Source: a bacterium (lineage in GTDB: Bacteria; Zhuqueibacterota; QNDG01; JAGLOF01). Taken from it: DNA of 64,000 nt. The stretch lies in assembly GCA_023139105.1 (NCBI GenBank), contig JAGLOF010000013.1, forward strand, positions 22,829-86,828, written 5' to 3'. Numbering within the stretch: the stretch's first letter is position 1; each line of letters begins with the position of its first letter. The position numbers and the translations under genes are program-made. Under the pieces are notes generated by a model, which did no database searches, was not told the DNA's origin, and worked only from the letters and a program-made list of their open reading frames with translations. Shown piece by piece: positions 40,778-50,800 of the stretch.

Positions 40778-42943
40778 ATGGATTTTGAATGTTACAGGAC
40801 AGGCCCGTTTTATTTGAGGCCGCTGGCAATTGTACTGCTGATTGCATTGATCGTTATCGGGCAATCTGCAGGTTTCGCCGCTGTGGCTGAAACAGATGTC
40901 GGGCACGCTGATCAGCCGTCTCCAGTGGTCGATTCAAAAGGTAATGTGCATATTGTATCAGCCAGGTACAACTATTTTACATGCCTCTACCGTACATCAG
41001 GTACAGCACCGCACAGGTATACTATCTTTGAATGGGATACTTATCACAAAATTAGCGGCGAACCGGGCAGGTTTCAGGTAGTGCTCTATGAAAGCGGTAA
41101 TATAGTCATTACAATCAACGAGAGTAGTGGAGCCATAGACGGTTTTCCCATTACAGGTGTTAATTGTGACTCGACCCACGGCGTAGACCTGAAGATGTTT
41201 CCTCCTCCGGCAAAGACCAGTTATCGTTTCACATGGGATGGAGTATCTGAATACACCTGGAAGGAGATAACATATCTCTGGCTGGACGCCTCAAAGGGTG
41301 AACCTGTGTGGGCAGAACTTGACGACAGCGGTGCCCTGGTTCCCATAGGTTTCGATTTCAATTATTATGGCGAGACTTTCAGTGATTTATATGTAAGTTC
41401 AAATGGATATGTAAGTTTTACAGATGCAACTCCGTATTATTATATGAATCCTACAATCTTCCCCAGCGGCAATGTAAATGCTTCCAAGGTGATTGCTCCT
41501 CTCTGGGATGACTGGAATCCCGAACCGGAACATGCACGTCGAACCACAGAGATTTTCTACTCCATGGTAGACGGCACAACGGGTGAAGTGCTTATTTTGC
41601 CCACCCTTATATCAGATTGGGATGCCATTCCATCTGCCAGGCCGTCCATTGCCGTTGATTCGGATGATAATGTTCACATCACCTGGCATGACGGACGTTG
41701 GGACGAGGCAGAATCAAAGGAGCTTGCATATACAAAGTTATCTCCCTATCTGGACGACCATGACGGTGATGCAGCCTATGAGCCTCAGATCACATTGGTC
41801 GATGATATGCGTTTGACTAATCTGGGAGGCTGGGCCAATAATCCTCGTATGGATGTGGATTCCAATGACGAGATTCACATTGTCTGGGAAAATGCTTTCA
41901 ACGGTATTTATTATATGGAGATCGATAAAAACGGACTTATTATCATTGAACCCATATGCCTGAAGCTCATTCCCGATGCATGGCGTACATCAGTTGATGT
42001 GGCAGTGGACTCACAGGATAATCCCCATATTACCTGGAATGATCAGCGTAGCTCAATGATCCATGAAACATGGTATATGATGCTGGACGGCAGCGATTTC
42101 AGCACAAAAATACACCCGCTCATCAATGCCACCATGATTACGGTTGATGACAATCTCTCTTCCACAGGCCAGTCCATCACCGTGGACAGCGATGACAGAG
42201 TGCATATTGTCTGGCTGGACAAGAGGAGTGATGAGGTGCAGGAAATCTGGCATACAAAATTAATTCCTTCCTCAGATGATCAAGACGGCGATGCTGCTGA
42301 TCCCTCTTCTATAACTATGAGAGACGACCAGGCAGTGGCTTCTGCAGGATTATGGGCACATCATTCGGCAAGTGCAACAGGTGATGGCCAATCGATCCAT
42401 ATTGCCTGGTGGTCAGGAGAAGATGATAATATATACTACAAGGTTCTGGATATTGGTGGTAGTACCCTGGTAGATGAGACGGCATTGACCACTGCATCAA
42501 AAGTTGGTACGGCATCAGGATGGACTGTCCCATATTTAGATGTGGATGCTGCCGGTACTGCACATGTCACATGGTTTGACTGGCGTGGACGGGGCATCTA
42601 TTACGACGGCATCGGATCTGCACTGAATAAGCCGGAGCCTGAAACCGGGCGCACAAATGCTCCTAAAAAAACGGTCTTGCATCCCAACTATCCAAATCCC
42701 TTCAATCCTGAAACGATTATTGGATTCAGTGTCAGTGTTCCGGGGCATGTACAGGTAGCCATATATAATGCCAATGGGCAGTGTATATGTACTCTTAAAG
42801 ATTGTGCTGTATCAAGCGGAGAATTTCAGGTAGTTTGGAATGGGCGGTTAGAAAACGGCATGGCAGCTCCGACCGGACTTTATTTCTGTAGACTTCAGAC
42901 AGAGTGTGTCTCAGATGTCAGAAAGATCATGTTGGTCAAATAA
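40778..42943 (+). CDS. Secreted beta-propeller protein with sorting domain
   Basis: 721 aa. A long signal peptide (LAIVLLIALIVIGQSAGFAA) is followed by a nidogen-like beta-sandwich (about 90-270) and repeated propeller blades with VDSDDNVHITWHDGRWDE, SQDNPHITWNDQRS and VDSDDRVHIVWLDKRSDE, a BNR/Asp-box-like pattern. The end is a type IX-like sorting domain (NYPNPFNPETIIGF). Enzyme residues of sialidase are not visible, so carbohydrate or protein binding is more likely. AGGAG precedes ATG 40778. Confidence 0.75.
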   Translation: MDFECYRTGPFYLRPLAIVLLIALIVIGQSAGFAAVAETDVGHADQPSPVVDSKGNVHIVSARYNYFTCLYRTSGTAPHRYTIFEWDTYHKISGEPGRFQVVLYESGNIVITINESSGAIDGFPITGVNCDSTHGVDLKMFPPPAKTSYRFTWDGVSEYTWKEITYLWLDASKGEPVWAELDDSGALVPIGFDFNYYGETFSDLYVSSNGYVSFTDATPYYYMNPTIFPSGNVNASKVIAPLWDDWNPEPEHARRTTEIFYSMVDGTTGEVLILPTLISDWDAIPSARPSIAVDSDDNVHITWHDGRWDEAESKELAYTKLSPYLDDHDGDAAYEPQITLVDDMRLTNLGGWANNPRMDVDSNDEIHIVWENAFNGIYYMEIDKNGLIIIEPICLKLIPDAWRTSVDVAVDSQDNPHITWNDQRSSMIHETWYMMLDGSDFSTKIHPLINATMITVDDNLSSTGQSITVDSDDRVHIVWLDKRSDEVQEIWHTKLIPSSDDQDGDAADPSSITMRDDQAVASAGLWAHHSASATGDGQSIHIAWWSGEDDNIYYKVLDIGGSTLVDETALTTASKVGTASGWTVPYLDVDAAGTAHVTWFDWRGRGIYYDGIGSALNKPEPETGRTNAPKKTVLHPNYPNPFNPETIIGFSVSVPGHVQVAIYNANGQCICTLKDCAVSSGEFQVVWNGRLENGMAAPTGLYFCRLQTECVSDVRKIMLVK

Positions 42944-42960
42944 ATATTTCGGAGGATAAA

Positions 42961-44484
42961 ATGATAAAAAAAATTACTCTTATACTGATTTGTGTTGTAT
43001 TTGCTCTGCCTTTATTTGCCAGCAATGGTACTCAGATAGGAACAGTTGGTGCCAGGGCCACGGCCATGGGCAGCTGCTTCCGCGGCCTGGCTGATGACTG
43101 GACGGCTATATTTTTCAATCCGGCAGGATTAACGCAAATTGGGAAATGGACCTTTGGCGGCTCCATGGGGCTGATCATTCCGTCTGCGGAATTTACGCCC
43201 TATGCCTATGCTCTGGACGTAACTGGCACGCCGCCCAGCTTTCCGTTTGCCGGCATTCATACAACAGCAATGACGGCCACTGAACAACGTTTTTATGTGC
43301 CGTCAGCTGCCATAGCTTATCGTTACTCGAAAAAATTGGTATTTGGCCTTGGCGTGTATGCGCCTTTTGGCCTGGGCACGGAGTGGGATTTGATGACATT
43401 GCCTTCTTCATACGGTAATACGCTCTCAAAAGAAAAAGAACATTTCAGCGATCATCAAGTAATTAATATCCAACCTACCGTAGCTTATCAGCTTTCAGAG
43501 AAGGTCTCTGTTGGCCTGGGCCTTTCTCTGGTCTACGGTAAGATGATAGTAGACAATGTAAAACTTCCATTCAATCCCGCTATGAAATGGTGGCCCGACA
43601 TGCAGGAACGCGCCGATCTTTTAGGCCTGGGGCTCACAGATCTCACCATGGATCAGTGCCGTATCGCAGTAGAAAATAGTCTGGATGGCAGTGGTTTTGC
43701 TGTAGGTGCCAATCTGGGAGTACATGTGAAGCTTTCTGATAAGTTCAGTTTCGGGCTCTCCGGTCGATTCAGCACTGATCTAAAGCTGAAAGGCAGTTAC
43801 CGGCAGACAATGAATGCCTATGGCGATGTACCGAAGATTAGTACGCTTGATCAGATTCCTGCTGAGTTTTATGCAAATTGTGACGATCCTACAGGTGTTA
43901 CTAATAAGCAGAATCTCATGGCTCTATTCAGCGGCCAGTATCTGGCTGTTGTAGATGAGGATGAAGTCGAAGCCAGCCTTCCGTTGCCCATGACAGTAGG
44001 CGTAGGTATTGCATGGAAATGTCACCGCCGTTTTACTCTGACCGCCGATGCCTCATTTACACATTGGGCCGCCTGGGATGAGGTGGCAATAAAGGCAGAT
44101 GGAAATGATTTGGGTTCTTTCCTGCTGGAATGGGAAAATACTTTTGAAGCCGGCTTTGGATATGATTGGTTATTGCTTGGTTTGAACAGAGATTCTCAAC
44201 AATTTTTCTGGCGCGGAGGATTTTACTCTGTTGCCACGCCTGTCTCTGATCTTACCATTAATCCAACAATTTTAGACTCGGAGCGACGTTTTGTATTCAC
44301 TCAGGGTTTTGGTTTTAATTTTGAAAAAATTGCATTCAATGTAGCCTATGAGTATGTTATGTTTAATGACAAAGATGCAGCCGATTATGTTTTCAATCCA
44401 GATATGGGGTATGCCGAGAACTGGGCTGGTAAATATATTGTGAGTTCTCATGTTGTGTCATTTGATGTGTCTGTAGATTTGTAG
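42961..44484 (+). CDS. FadL/OMPP1-family outer-membrane protein
   Basis: 507 aa with a signal peptide (LILICVVFALPLFA) and the family opening GTVGARATAMGSCFRGLADDWTA with FFNPAGLTQI. The rest is a 14-strand beta-barrel pattern ending in a strand (VVSFDVSVDL). FadL relatives move hydrophobic molecules, and PorV, a type IX secretion component, is in the same superfamily; position after three sorting-domain cargo genes makes a PorV-like role worth considering. GGAGG precedes ATG 42961. Confidence 0.85.
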   Translation: MIKKITLILICVVFALPLFASNGTQIGTVGARATAMGSCFRGLADDWTAIFFNPAGLTQIGKWTFGGSMGLIIPSAEFTPYAYALDVTGTPPSFPFAGIHTTAMTATEQRFYVPSAAIAYRYSKKLVFGLGVYAPFGLGTEWDLMTLPSSYGNTLSKEKEHFSDHQVINIQPTVAYQLSEKVSVGLGLSLVYGKMIVDNVKLPFNPAMKWWPDMQERADLLGLGLTDLTMDQCRIAVENSLDGSGFAVGANLGVHVKLSDKFSFGLSGRFSTDLKLKGSYRQTMNAYGDVPKISTLDQIPAEFYANCDDPTGVTNKQNLMALFSGQYLAVVDEDEVEASLPLPMTVGVGIAWKCHRRFTLTADASFTHWAAWDEVAIKADGNDLGSFLLEWENTFEAGFGYDWLLLGLNRDSQQFFWRGGFYSVATPVSDLTINPTILDSERRFVFTQGFGFNFEKIAFNVAYEYVMFNDKDAADYVFNPDMGYAENWAGKYIVSSHVVSFDVSVDL

Positions 44485-44527
44485 ATTTACAGATCAGTAA
44501 CTTCAGTTTTAATATCATAACCCCCGG

Positions 44528-44664
44528 GAGACTGTTGAAAAAGTGTAGACCCCGGTTGTTGTCGTTCTTTTTACGACATCACCGGGTGTCTAAATTCAAT
44601 AATAACAGGCAAATTATTAAAACACCGGGGTCAAAAAGATTGACCCCCGGGGATTTTTTTGACA
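44528..44664 (+). repeat. 140-bp multi-hairpin element, copy 2
   Basis: The left terminal repeat (44528-44542) is a perfect match to the inverse of copy 1's right end; the right end has decayed (ATTTTTTTGAC). The core is identical to copy 1 over more than 80 bp and differs by a few indels near the CCGGGG block. Confidence 0.75.
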
Positions 44665-44768
44665 GGAGGATATTGAGTTTTTCGTGGAGAAACTTGCTAA
44701 AGAGAATGGCACACGGATGACATGGATTAGTCAGGATGATCACGGATTGAGATAGAACAGAAGGACAC

Positions 44769-44836
44769 AGCATCTCACACGAAGACCACGGATACACACG
44801 AAGAAGAGCAGGTTCCAATGGAAGACAGGGATTTGA
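44769..44836 (+). repeat. 66-bp dispersed repeat, copy 1
   Basis: Starts AGCATCTCACACGAAGACC and ends ACAGGGATTT; about 90% identical to 45764-45832. Confidence 0.7.
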
Positions 44837-45100
44837 TTAGAACAGATATTGATAGATGAATTGTCCTGCTCTGTCTTCCTGAACTTGTTTCAGGATCTGT
44901 TTTCAGGTGATAGAGAAAGATACACCGGGGTGGTTCGTGTATGTTCGAATTAGCTCAATTAACAATATTTTATTGTGCCGTTTACCGCAAAAAAGATCCT
45001 TTTATCTCTTGTCAAATCCGTTAATCAATTATTTTTAATATAAAAACTTTAATGTTCATATCTTACTTTCAAATGGTATTAATCAATTTTGGAGGGAGAA

Positions 45101-45652
45101 ATGAAAAAATTATTTTTAGGTCTGGCAGTAGCGATCCTGTTTGGAGGGTGCGCATCTTCATTAAAATATATTGCAGCTGATGAAGTTGTTGAATTGGATG
45201 TTGAGCTTGCAGGCGTGGGTTGGAATGGGGTCAAGGTTCCACAATCGGGTATTGCTAAAGTATTTGGGGGGCAGGGCATGAGTCCTGAGCTGATGGTTAA
45301 AAATATTCCTGCTGAAGCTAATGCAATTGTTGTTGAATATAATGATCTTGATTATCCACCTATGAAAGAGGATGGTGGGCATGGAGCATATTTTGTATGG
45401 ACTCATGGGGAGCAATCAGTTCTGATTCAATCAGTTGCAGAGCAGATATATGAATTGCCTGAAGGTGTGTTTATTGAGCATCGACACATGGCTCATCATG
45501 AGCAAGTACGTGGCGGTGTATATCTGGCTCCTGGTTCAGGCGGTAAGAATCATCGATATGAGGTTGTTGTAAAGGCAGTACACAAGCCGGCATCCAAGAA
45601 GGAGAAGGCAGTACTTTTAGGAATAAAACGATTTCTTATTGGACGATATTAG
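45101..45652 (+). CDS. Lipoprotein, possibly PEBP-like
   Basis: 183 aa with a lipobox (LFGGC, Cys17). The mature part has SPELMVKNIPAEANAIVVEYNDLD near residue 65 and GSGGKNHRYEVVVKAV near residue 155, which resembles the phosphatidylethanolamine-binding (YbhB) fold. The usual DPDAP and GHWVH motifs are altered, so ligand binding is doubtful. GGAGG precedes ATG 45101, and a terminator follows. Confidence 0.6.
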   Translation: MKKLFLGLAVAILFGGCASSLKYIAADEVVELDVELAGVGWNGVKVPQSGIAKVFGGQGMSPELMVKNIPAEANAIVVEYNDLDYPPMKEDGGHGAYFVWTHGEQSVLIQSVAEQIYELPEGVFIEHRHMAHHEQVRGGVYLAPGSGGKNHRYEVVVKAVHKPASKKEKAVLLGIKRFLIGRY

Positions 45653-45692
45653 AAAAGTTACTTGCTTTTTCTTTAAAAGTGTTTTAAATATT

Positions 45693-45723
45693 AGGATCCG
45701 GCTTTATGCGGGTCCTTTTTTTT
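45693..45723 (+). terminator. Terminator after the lipoprotein gene
   Basis: AGGATCCG (45693-45700) pairs with CGGGTCCT (one T-G pair) and runs into eight T. Confidence 0.8.
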
Positions 45724-45763
45724 AGGTACATGTTGAATCGTGTGGGGGGTGTAAAGAGAGCAG

Positions 45764-45832
45764 GAGCATCTCGCACGAAGACCACGGAGACACACAAAGA
45801 AGAGCAGGGTTCAATGGGAAGACAGGGATTTA
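45764..45832 (+). repeat. 66-bp dispersed repeat, copy 2 (covers a gene start)
   Basis: Same unit as 44769-44836. Its ATGGGAAGACAGGGATTT part forms codons 1-6 of the glutaredoxin-fusion gene. Confidence 0.7.
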
Positions 45833-47379
45833 AAAGGATAATAACTTTTTGCATGGTGGCATATGCGGGTCTTATTGCACAAATTCCTGAAATTACTGTC
45901 TATGGTAATGGCGGCTGTGGCAACTGTATCAAGGTCAGGCGGATTTTGACTGGTGCTGGTATTAAATTTACATATCACGATGTCTCTCAAAATAAAGCTG
46001 CCGATGAAGCCATGATGGAGCATTTGGAGAGAGGTGGACTATCCGGAGAAACAATTCAAGTGCCGGTAATTGCAACAGAATCAATCTATTTAAATGGTGC
46101 TCTTGACAAATGGCTTGAAAACCTGGAAGAACTGAAATCTGCACCGAGAGTGGATCTCTTTGGATATAGAAATCATGATGTCAGTATGGATTTATTCAGA
46201 CAGTTAAAAAAACATAACGTAGTAGCCAGGTTTCATGATTTAAGTGTACAGAAAGAATTAGATGACCTGCTGGACAGGCATGGCCTCGCTGGTCTGGCGA
46301 CACATATTTCATATCCGGTCATTACTGTAGGAGACCGTGTTTTTAATGATGGTAGAAATCATATTATAACTATAATGGAGATTGCCGGTGTTTCATCGGA
46401 TGCTGGCGTTTCCCGGCTTGATGCTACACCGAAAAATAAACATGTTGCAGACAGAGAGGCGGCGGCTATAAATCTTTTACATCAATATAGTCCTGAAGCT
46501 TATGCGTTGATCTTGGCTGCACATTCTTCTCCAGGCTATTTTGAGACTGAATCCCGGTCTATTGATCTGGGTGATGCTGACAGGCTTGCTAACTGGCTTG
46601 AAGGTAATACCGTTGAAGAAATTGTCCGGGAATTAAATTTAGCCGTACATGAAATAATTCATGACTATATCAATAGAATCGGCTGGAAGGCCGGTGTAGA
46701 GGCCGGTGATAATTTTGATACGGAAAGGCGATATTTTGCATTTCCTTTGAAAAAAGATCAGCATGTTGTTGTATCATGTGCGTCTGTTGTTGTAACTGAC
46801 GAAATGCATGACATAGTAGAGAAGCGTCATCAAGGAGATCGTTATGAAACATATATATATCCATCAGTTCCGGAAATGACCACTCAGCAATTTGGCGTCT
46901 ACGGATTGATAGATGAATTATGTGCATATTATTGGGGGAGCCGAGTATCTTTGAACGTGTATGATTTTTATGTTGGCCATCCATCTGTTGATGGAACTAA
47001 TTGGCTCGATTGGATATCGGATGTTGCATCGACTTTGGCAGCGTATGGAGAGTTCAGGCTCTATATCTTCTATTATCTCGATTATGTTAGGCTTCACTAT
47101 CCGGCAGCTTATAGGAAAATTATTAGTGATAATGAGTTCATTTTGGCTTTTACTGTTCTGGATCAAAATTTTGAATCTCTGACAGTAATGTTTGAGGAGA
47201 AACAAAATTCTATCATCAAACACCTCTCCCTAAGAGGTTTGGAGTGCTATATTCAGGATAATGCATTTTTTATCGGACTGGATGGCATATCTACATTTAA
47301 GAGAGAACAGGACTTATTTTTAGAAGCATGTGCAGCCTCTCGTTTTAATGCTGTCAGAGAGGCTTTGAATCCGGAGTGA
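45814..47379 (+). CDS. Glutaredoxin-like protein fused to HExxH domain
   Basis: 521 aa. A hydrophobic signal segment (IITFCMVAYAGLIAQ) precedes a glutaredoxin-like domain with Cys35-x-x-Cys38 (GGCGNC). A second glutaredoxin-like domain (VDLFGYRNHDVSMDLF) has lost its cysteines. The C-terminal 300 residues contain HEIIH (residues 279-283) with a possible third ligand Glu368 in DELCAYY, a zincin-type metallopeptidase pattern. Secretion is likely. No known family with this arrangement came to mind. The ATG at 45814 lies in a dispersed repeat, so the ancestral start may be elsewhere. Confidence 0.7.
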   Translation: MGRQGFKRIITFCMVAYAGLIAQIPEITVYGNGGCGNCIKVRRILTGAGIKFTYHDVSQNKAADEAMMEHLERGGLSGETIQVPVIATESIYLNGALDKWLENLEELKSAPRVDLFGYRNHDVSMDLFRQLKKHNVVARFHDLSVQKELDDLLDRHGLAGLATHISYPVITVGDRVFNDGRNHIITIMEIAGVSSDAGVSRLDATPKNKHVADREAAAINLLHQYSPEAYALILAAHSSPGYFETESRSIDLGDADRLANWLEGNTVEEIVRELNLAVHEIIHDYINRIGWKAGVEAGDNFDTERRYFAFPLKKDQHVVVSCASVVVTDEMHDIVEKRHQGDRYETYIYPSVPEMTTQQFGVYGLIDELCAYYWGSRVSLNVYDFYVGHPSVDGTNWLDWISDVASTLAAYGEFRLYIFYYLDYVRLHYPAAYRKIISDNEFILAFTVLDQNFESLTVMFEEKQNSIIKHLSLRGLECYIQDNAFFIGLDGISTFKREQDLFLEACAASRFNAVREALNPE

Positions 47380-47881
47380 AATCATTTCATTTTTATAAAA
47401 TAAAATCATAGAATACACGGAACACACTGAAAAACTAATCTTGCAAAAATTTTATCTTTATTTTGTGATAATAATTTTGTAGTTTTTATTATGACTATTT
47501 CTATGGATTGTATAGAATGGTTGAATACTGTTTAACTGCGCCGCATCCTATCTTTAACAGTACATTGCAACGTCTGTCAGATCTTAAAATTTTGACGGGT
47601 CATTTCATTGTGAAAGCATTTCATTTATTTGCAACTTGTATTACTGTTTGTTGTCCCTTTTAATGCGTCAAATATAGTAGCGATAAAATAAGTAAAACTA
47701 TGCTTAAGTTCATATTTATCAAGCTTTGATTGATATTGTACATATTTGAGTGTATTTTTATAATCACTAGCCAGAAGATATGTAGTATATTACTACGGCA
47801 CAGTTTATGCATGTTTGTGGTTGTCCAGCTCAATAATTATAAAAATCAATGAATTAGATGATCAAGTTATGCGGAGGAACT
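47380..47881. other. 502-bp intergenic region before the first giant gene
   Basis: AT-rich. It contains a short ACACGGAACACACTGAA word like the other intergenic repeats. It should hold the promoter of the 1762-aa gene; no clear box was fixed and no gene is seen. Confidence 0.4.
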
Positions 47882-50800
47882 ATGCAGATTCAAAGATTTA
47901 ATTGCCACAGATCCCTGAGATATAAAAAGTCAACGATATTATGTGTATTGGCTGTATTCTTATTAACAGGTTCCGGGCTGTTTGCGCAGGCTCTTACGCC
48001 AACGTGGGTACGACAGGCGCAGGGCAGTAATGATGATCGGGGTGATGCTGTTGCCTATGATGGTTCCGGAGGTGTTTATGCAGCCGGAGTTTTTCATGAT
48101 ACTTTTACTTTTGATGCCGGTGGTGCCAATGAGGTTGTAATGACAGATGCTCTTGCCGGAATGGATGCATATATTGCACATTATAGTGCTGATGGCACAT
48201 TTAATGAGGCCATTCAAATTGTCCTGGCCAATAATATTCAGATCCGTTCCATGGTGTTTGATACGGCAATGAACCTGGTTATAGGTGGTAGATTGTCGGG
48301 TGTAGCCGTTTTTGGTACAGGTCAGGGCAATGAGACATCAGTAACCTCAACCGGAACAATAGATGCCTTTATAGCCAGGTATGATGCAGATGGCGTGCTT
48401 GAATGGGTGCAGCTCTATGGTGAGGGCGAAGATGAAGAAGGACTGGATGTAGCTGTGAACTCCAGTGGGCATGCTGTACTTGGTGGTGAAATGCCTCAAG
48501 CCGATGGCTCTTCATACATGTTTGTGGCCTCTTATGATGATTCCGGCACACTTAACTGGAGCATTGATGCTGGTCCTGAGAGTGGATATAACTATCGTAG
48601 TGCTGCTTCTGTAGCTATTGATGAAGCAGGCAATGTCAGTGTTATATCACAGCAAAGTCCCTCAAGCGGGCTTTTAACCGATTCATACATTACTCTTAGA
48701 AAGTATGATAATACGGGATCTCTTATTTGGGACGCTCCTCTACTTGGGCATCTTCCGGGGCCGATAGCATTTAATGGCAATGATTTGATTGCGTCAACAC
48801 GGGAAATTGATACATATGTTCTGGGGCAGGATACCGAATCGGATTTTCATCTTCAATATTTCAGCGTTGATGGCTCCATGCTCTGGACAGACAGGGGTAG
48901 CGGTGCATTAAATGACAGGACTACAGATATATTTGTTGATGATGATTATATTTATTTTACCGGTTATTTTCAAGACGATCTTACTTTAGGTGAAGATCAA
49001 TTAAATGAGACTACATTGAATGCGGGTGATCTTTACAGTATTTTTACAGCAAAATATCATAAAGACGGCTTGTTGTATTGGTTACAACATATAGGTGACA
49101 ATGAGCTGGATAACCATTATGCATTGGCCGTTGAAGAAGGAAAGATGGTCATGCTCGGCGGCTTTTATCCTGATATTGTTATTGGGGCAGAGACATTGAC
49201 AAGTGCGGGAGCTACAGATGTATTTCTTGCTCAGTTTGAGATTATGGATCCTGTGATAAGTGGTATTGTCTTTTTCTACCCTTCACATGTTCGTATGCAA
49301 GATGTCAACATTGCCTTTTCCGGTCTTGGCTCAATGCTCACTGACAGTGAGGGGATGTATAGTTTTGAAGTGCCGTATGGCTGGAGTGGAACGACGACGC
49401 CAACTGCAACTGGATTTACATTTGATGATACTTCACATAGCTATGTAAATGTAATAGAAGATCAGATTGTTCGGGATTTTTGGGAGGAGGGAGATCCCGT
49501 AGTTCAGTTTTCCGGACGCGTGGCTTTCAGTCCCAGTGATGTTCCCATGGAGAATGTTCTGTTGACTTTTTCCAATGGTGGTGGAACTGTTTTAACTGAC
49601 ACTCTGGGTAGATATGAAATGCAGCTGCCCTATCTCTGGGCAGGTATGGTTGTACCTGAGCTCAGTAGTTTTGTATTTGATCCATTGGATAGAACAAATG
49701 ATCCTTTAACCGAATATTTATATGATCAGGATTTTGTAGTATATTCCGATGCGGAAGTTGAGCTTTCCGGTAAGGTCTATTTTAGTCCCGGAGGAGAGGC
49801 TGTTGATGAAGTGCTGATTTCGGCTTCAGGAACAGAGATTACCATGACAACGGGTGAAGACGGACTTTTCAGCTTCTATGTCCCGTATCGCTGGAGTGGT
49901 CAGTTAACTGCATCTAAAGAAGGATATGACTTTGATCCTTCTTTCAGGCCATTTGACGAATTAATTACAAATAATGACGATCAGGATTTTTGGGTGGCGG
50001 GTAAACCCATTGTCACTATTGCAGGTAGGTTACTGGGCCTTTCAGGTCAAGGCATTGAAGGTGCAACTGTTAATAACGGTGATGGTCTTGCAGTTACAAC
50101 AGATGCTGACGGAGAATATGAATTTGAAGTTCCCTATGTCTGGACCGGTACAATCACGCCAAGTTTCGGTGATTATATATTTGATCCGCCCTCTCGTGAA
50201 TATATATCAATCAAGGTTGATTCACTTGATCATGATTATCAAACCCTTGGTCCTGCGAACATAGATATCAGTGGTAAAATAGAAGATCCCGAGGGTTCAG
50301 GAGTAGATGCTGTCACATTGAATTATGGTGTAGATCTGTCTACACAAACCGATGAAGACGGACTGTACACTATTACTGTAGAGAATGGCTGGAGCGGTCA
50401 GGTCTCTGTTGAGAAAGCTGATTTTATATTTACTCCAATCATGAAGACATATGCTTCACTTGACACCCATCAGGTTAATCAGGATTATGCAATGCTGGGG
50501 CCGGCAAATGTCGTCATATCCGGACATGCCCTTAATACAGCAGGCGAGGGCATTGATTCCGTAAGATTGACATATGGCACGCCAGTAGATACAGCATATA
50601 CTGATGTTGCCGGTGTATATTCCATTACTGTACCTTTTGACTGGTCAGGTAGTATTATTCCATTCAAAGAGGGGCATGAATTTACTCCGGACCAGCGCAG
50701 TTACAGCAATCTTCGGAATCACCGGGCAGATCAGGATTTTAATCTGACTGGAACTCCAATGTTTGATATTTCCGGTGAGATTACAATGCACTCCAGTGGT

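Larger units (their letters stand above)
44485..45100. other. 616-bp intergenic region with dispersed repeats
   Basis: Holds the second 140-bp element (44528-44664) and a 66-bp repeat (44769-44836) seen again at 45764. The rest is AT-rich leader for the lipoprotein gene. No gene seen. Confidence 0.6.
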
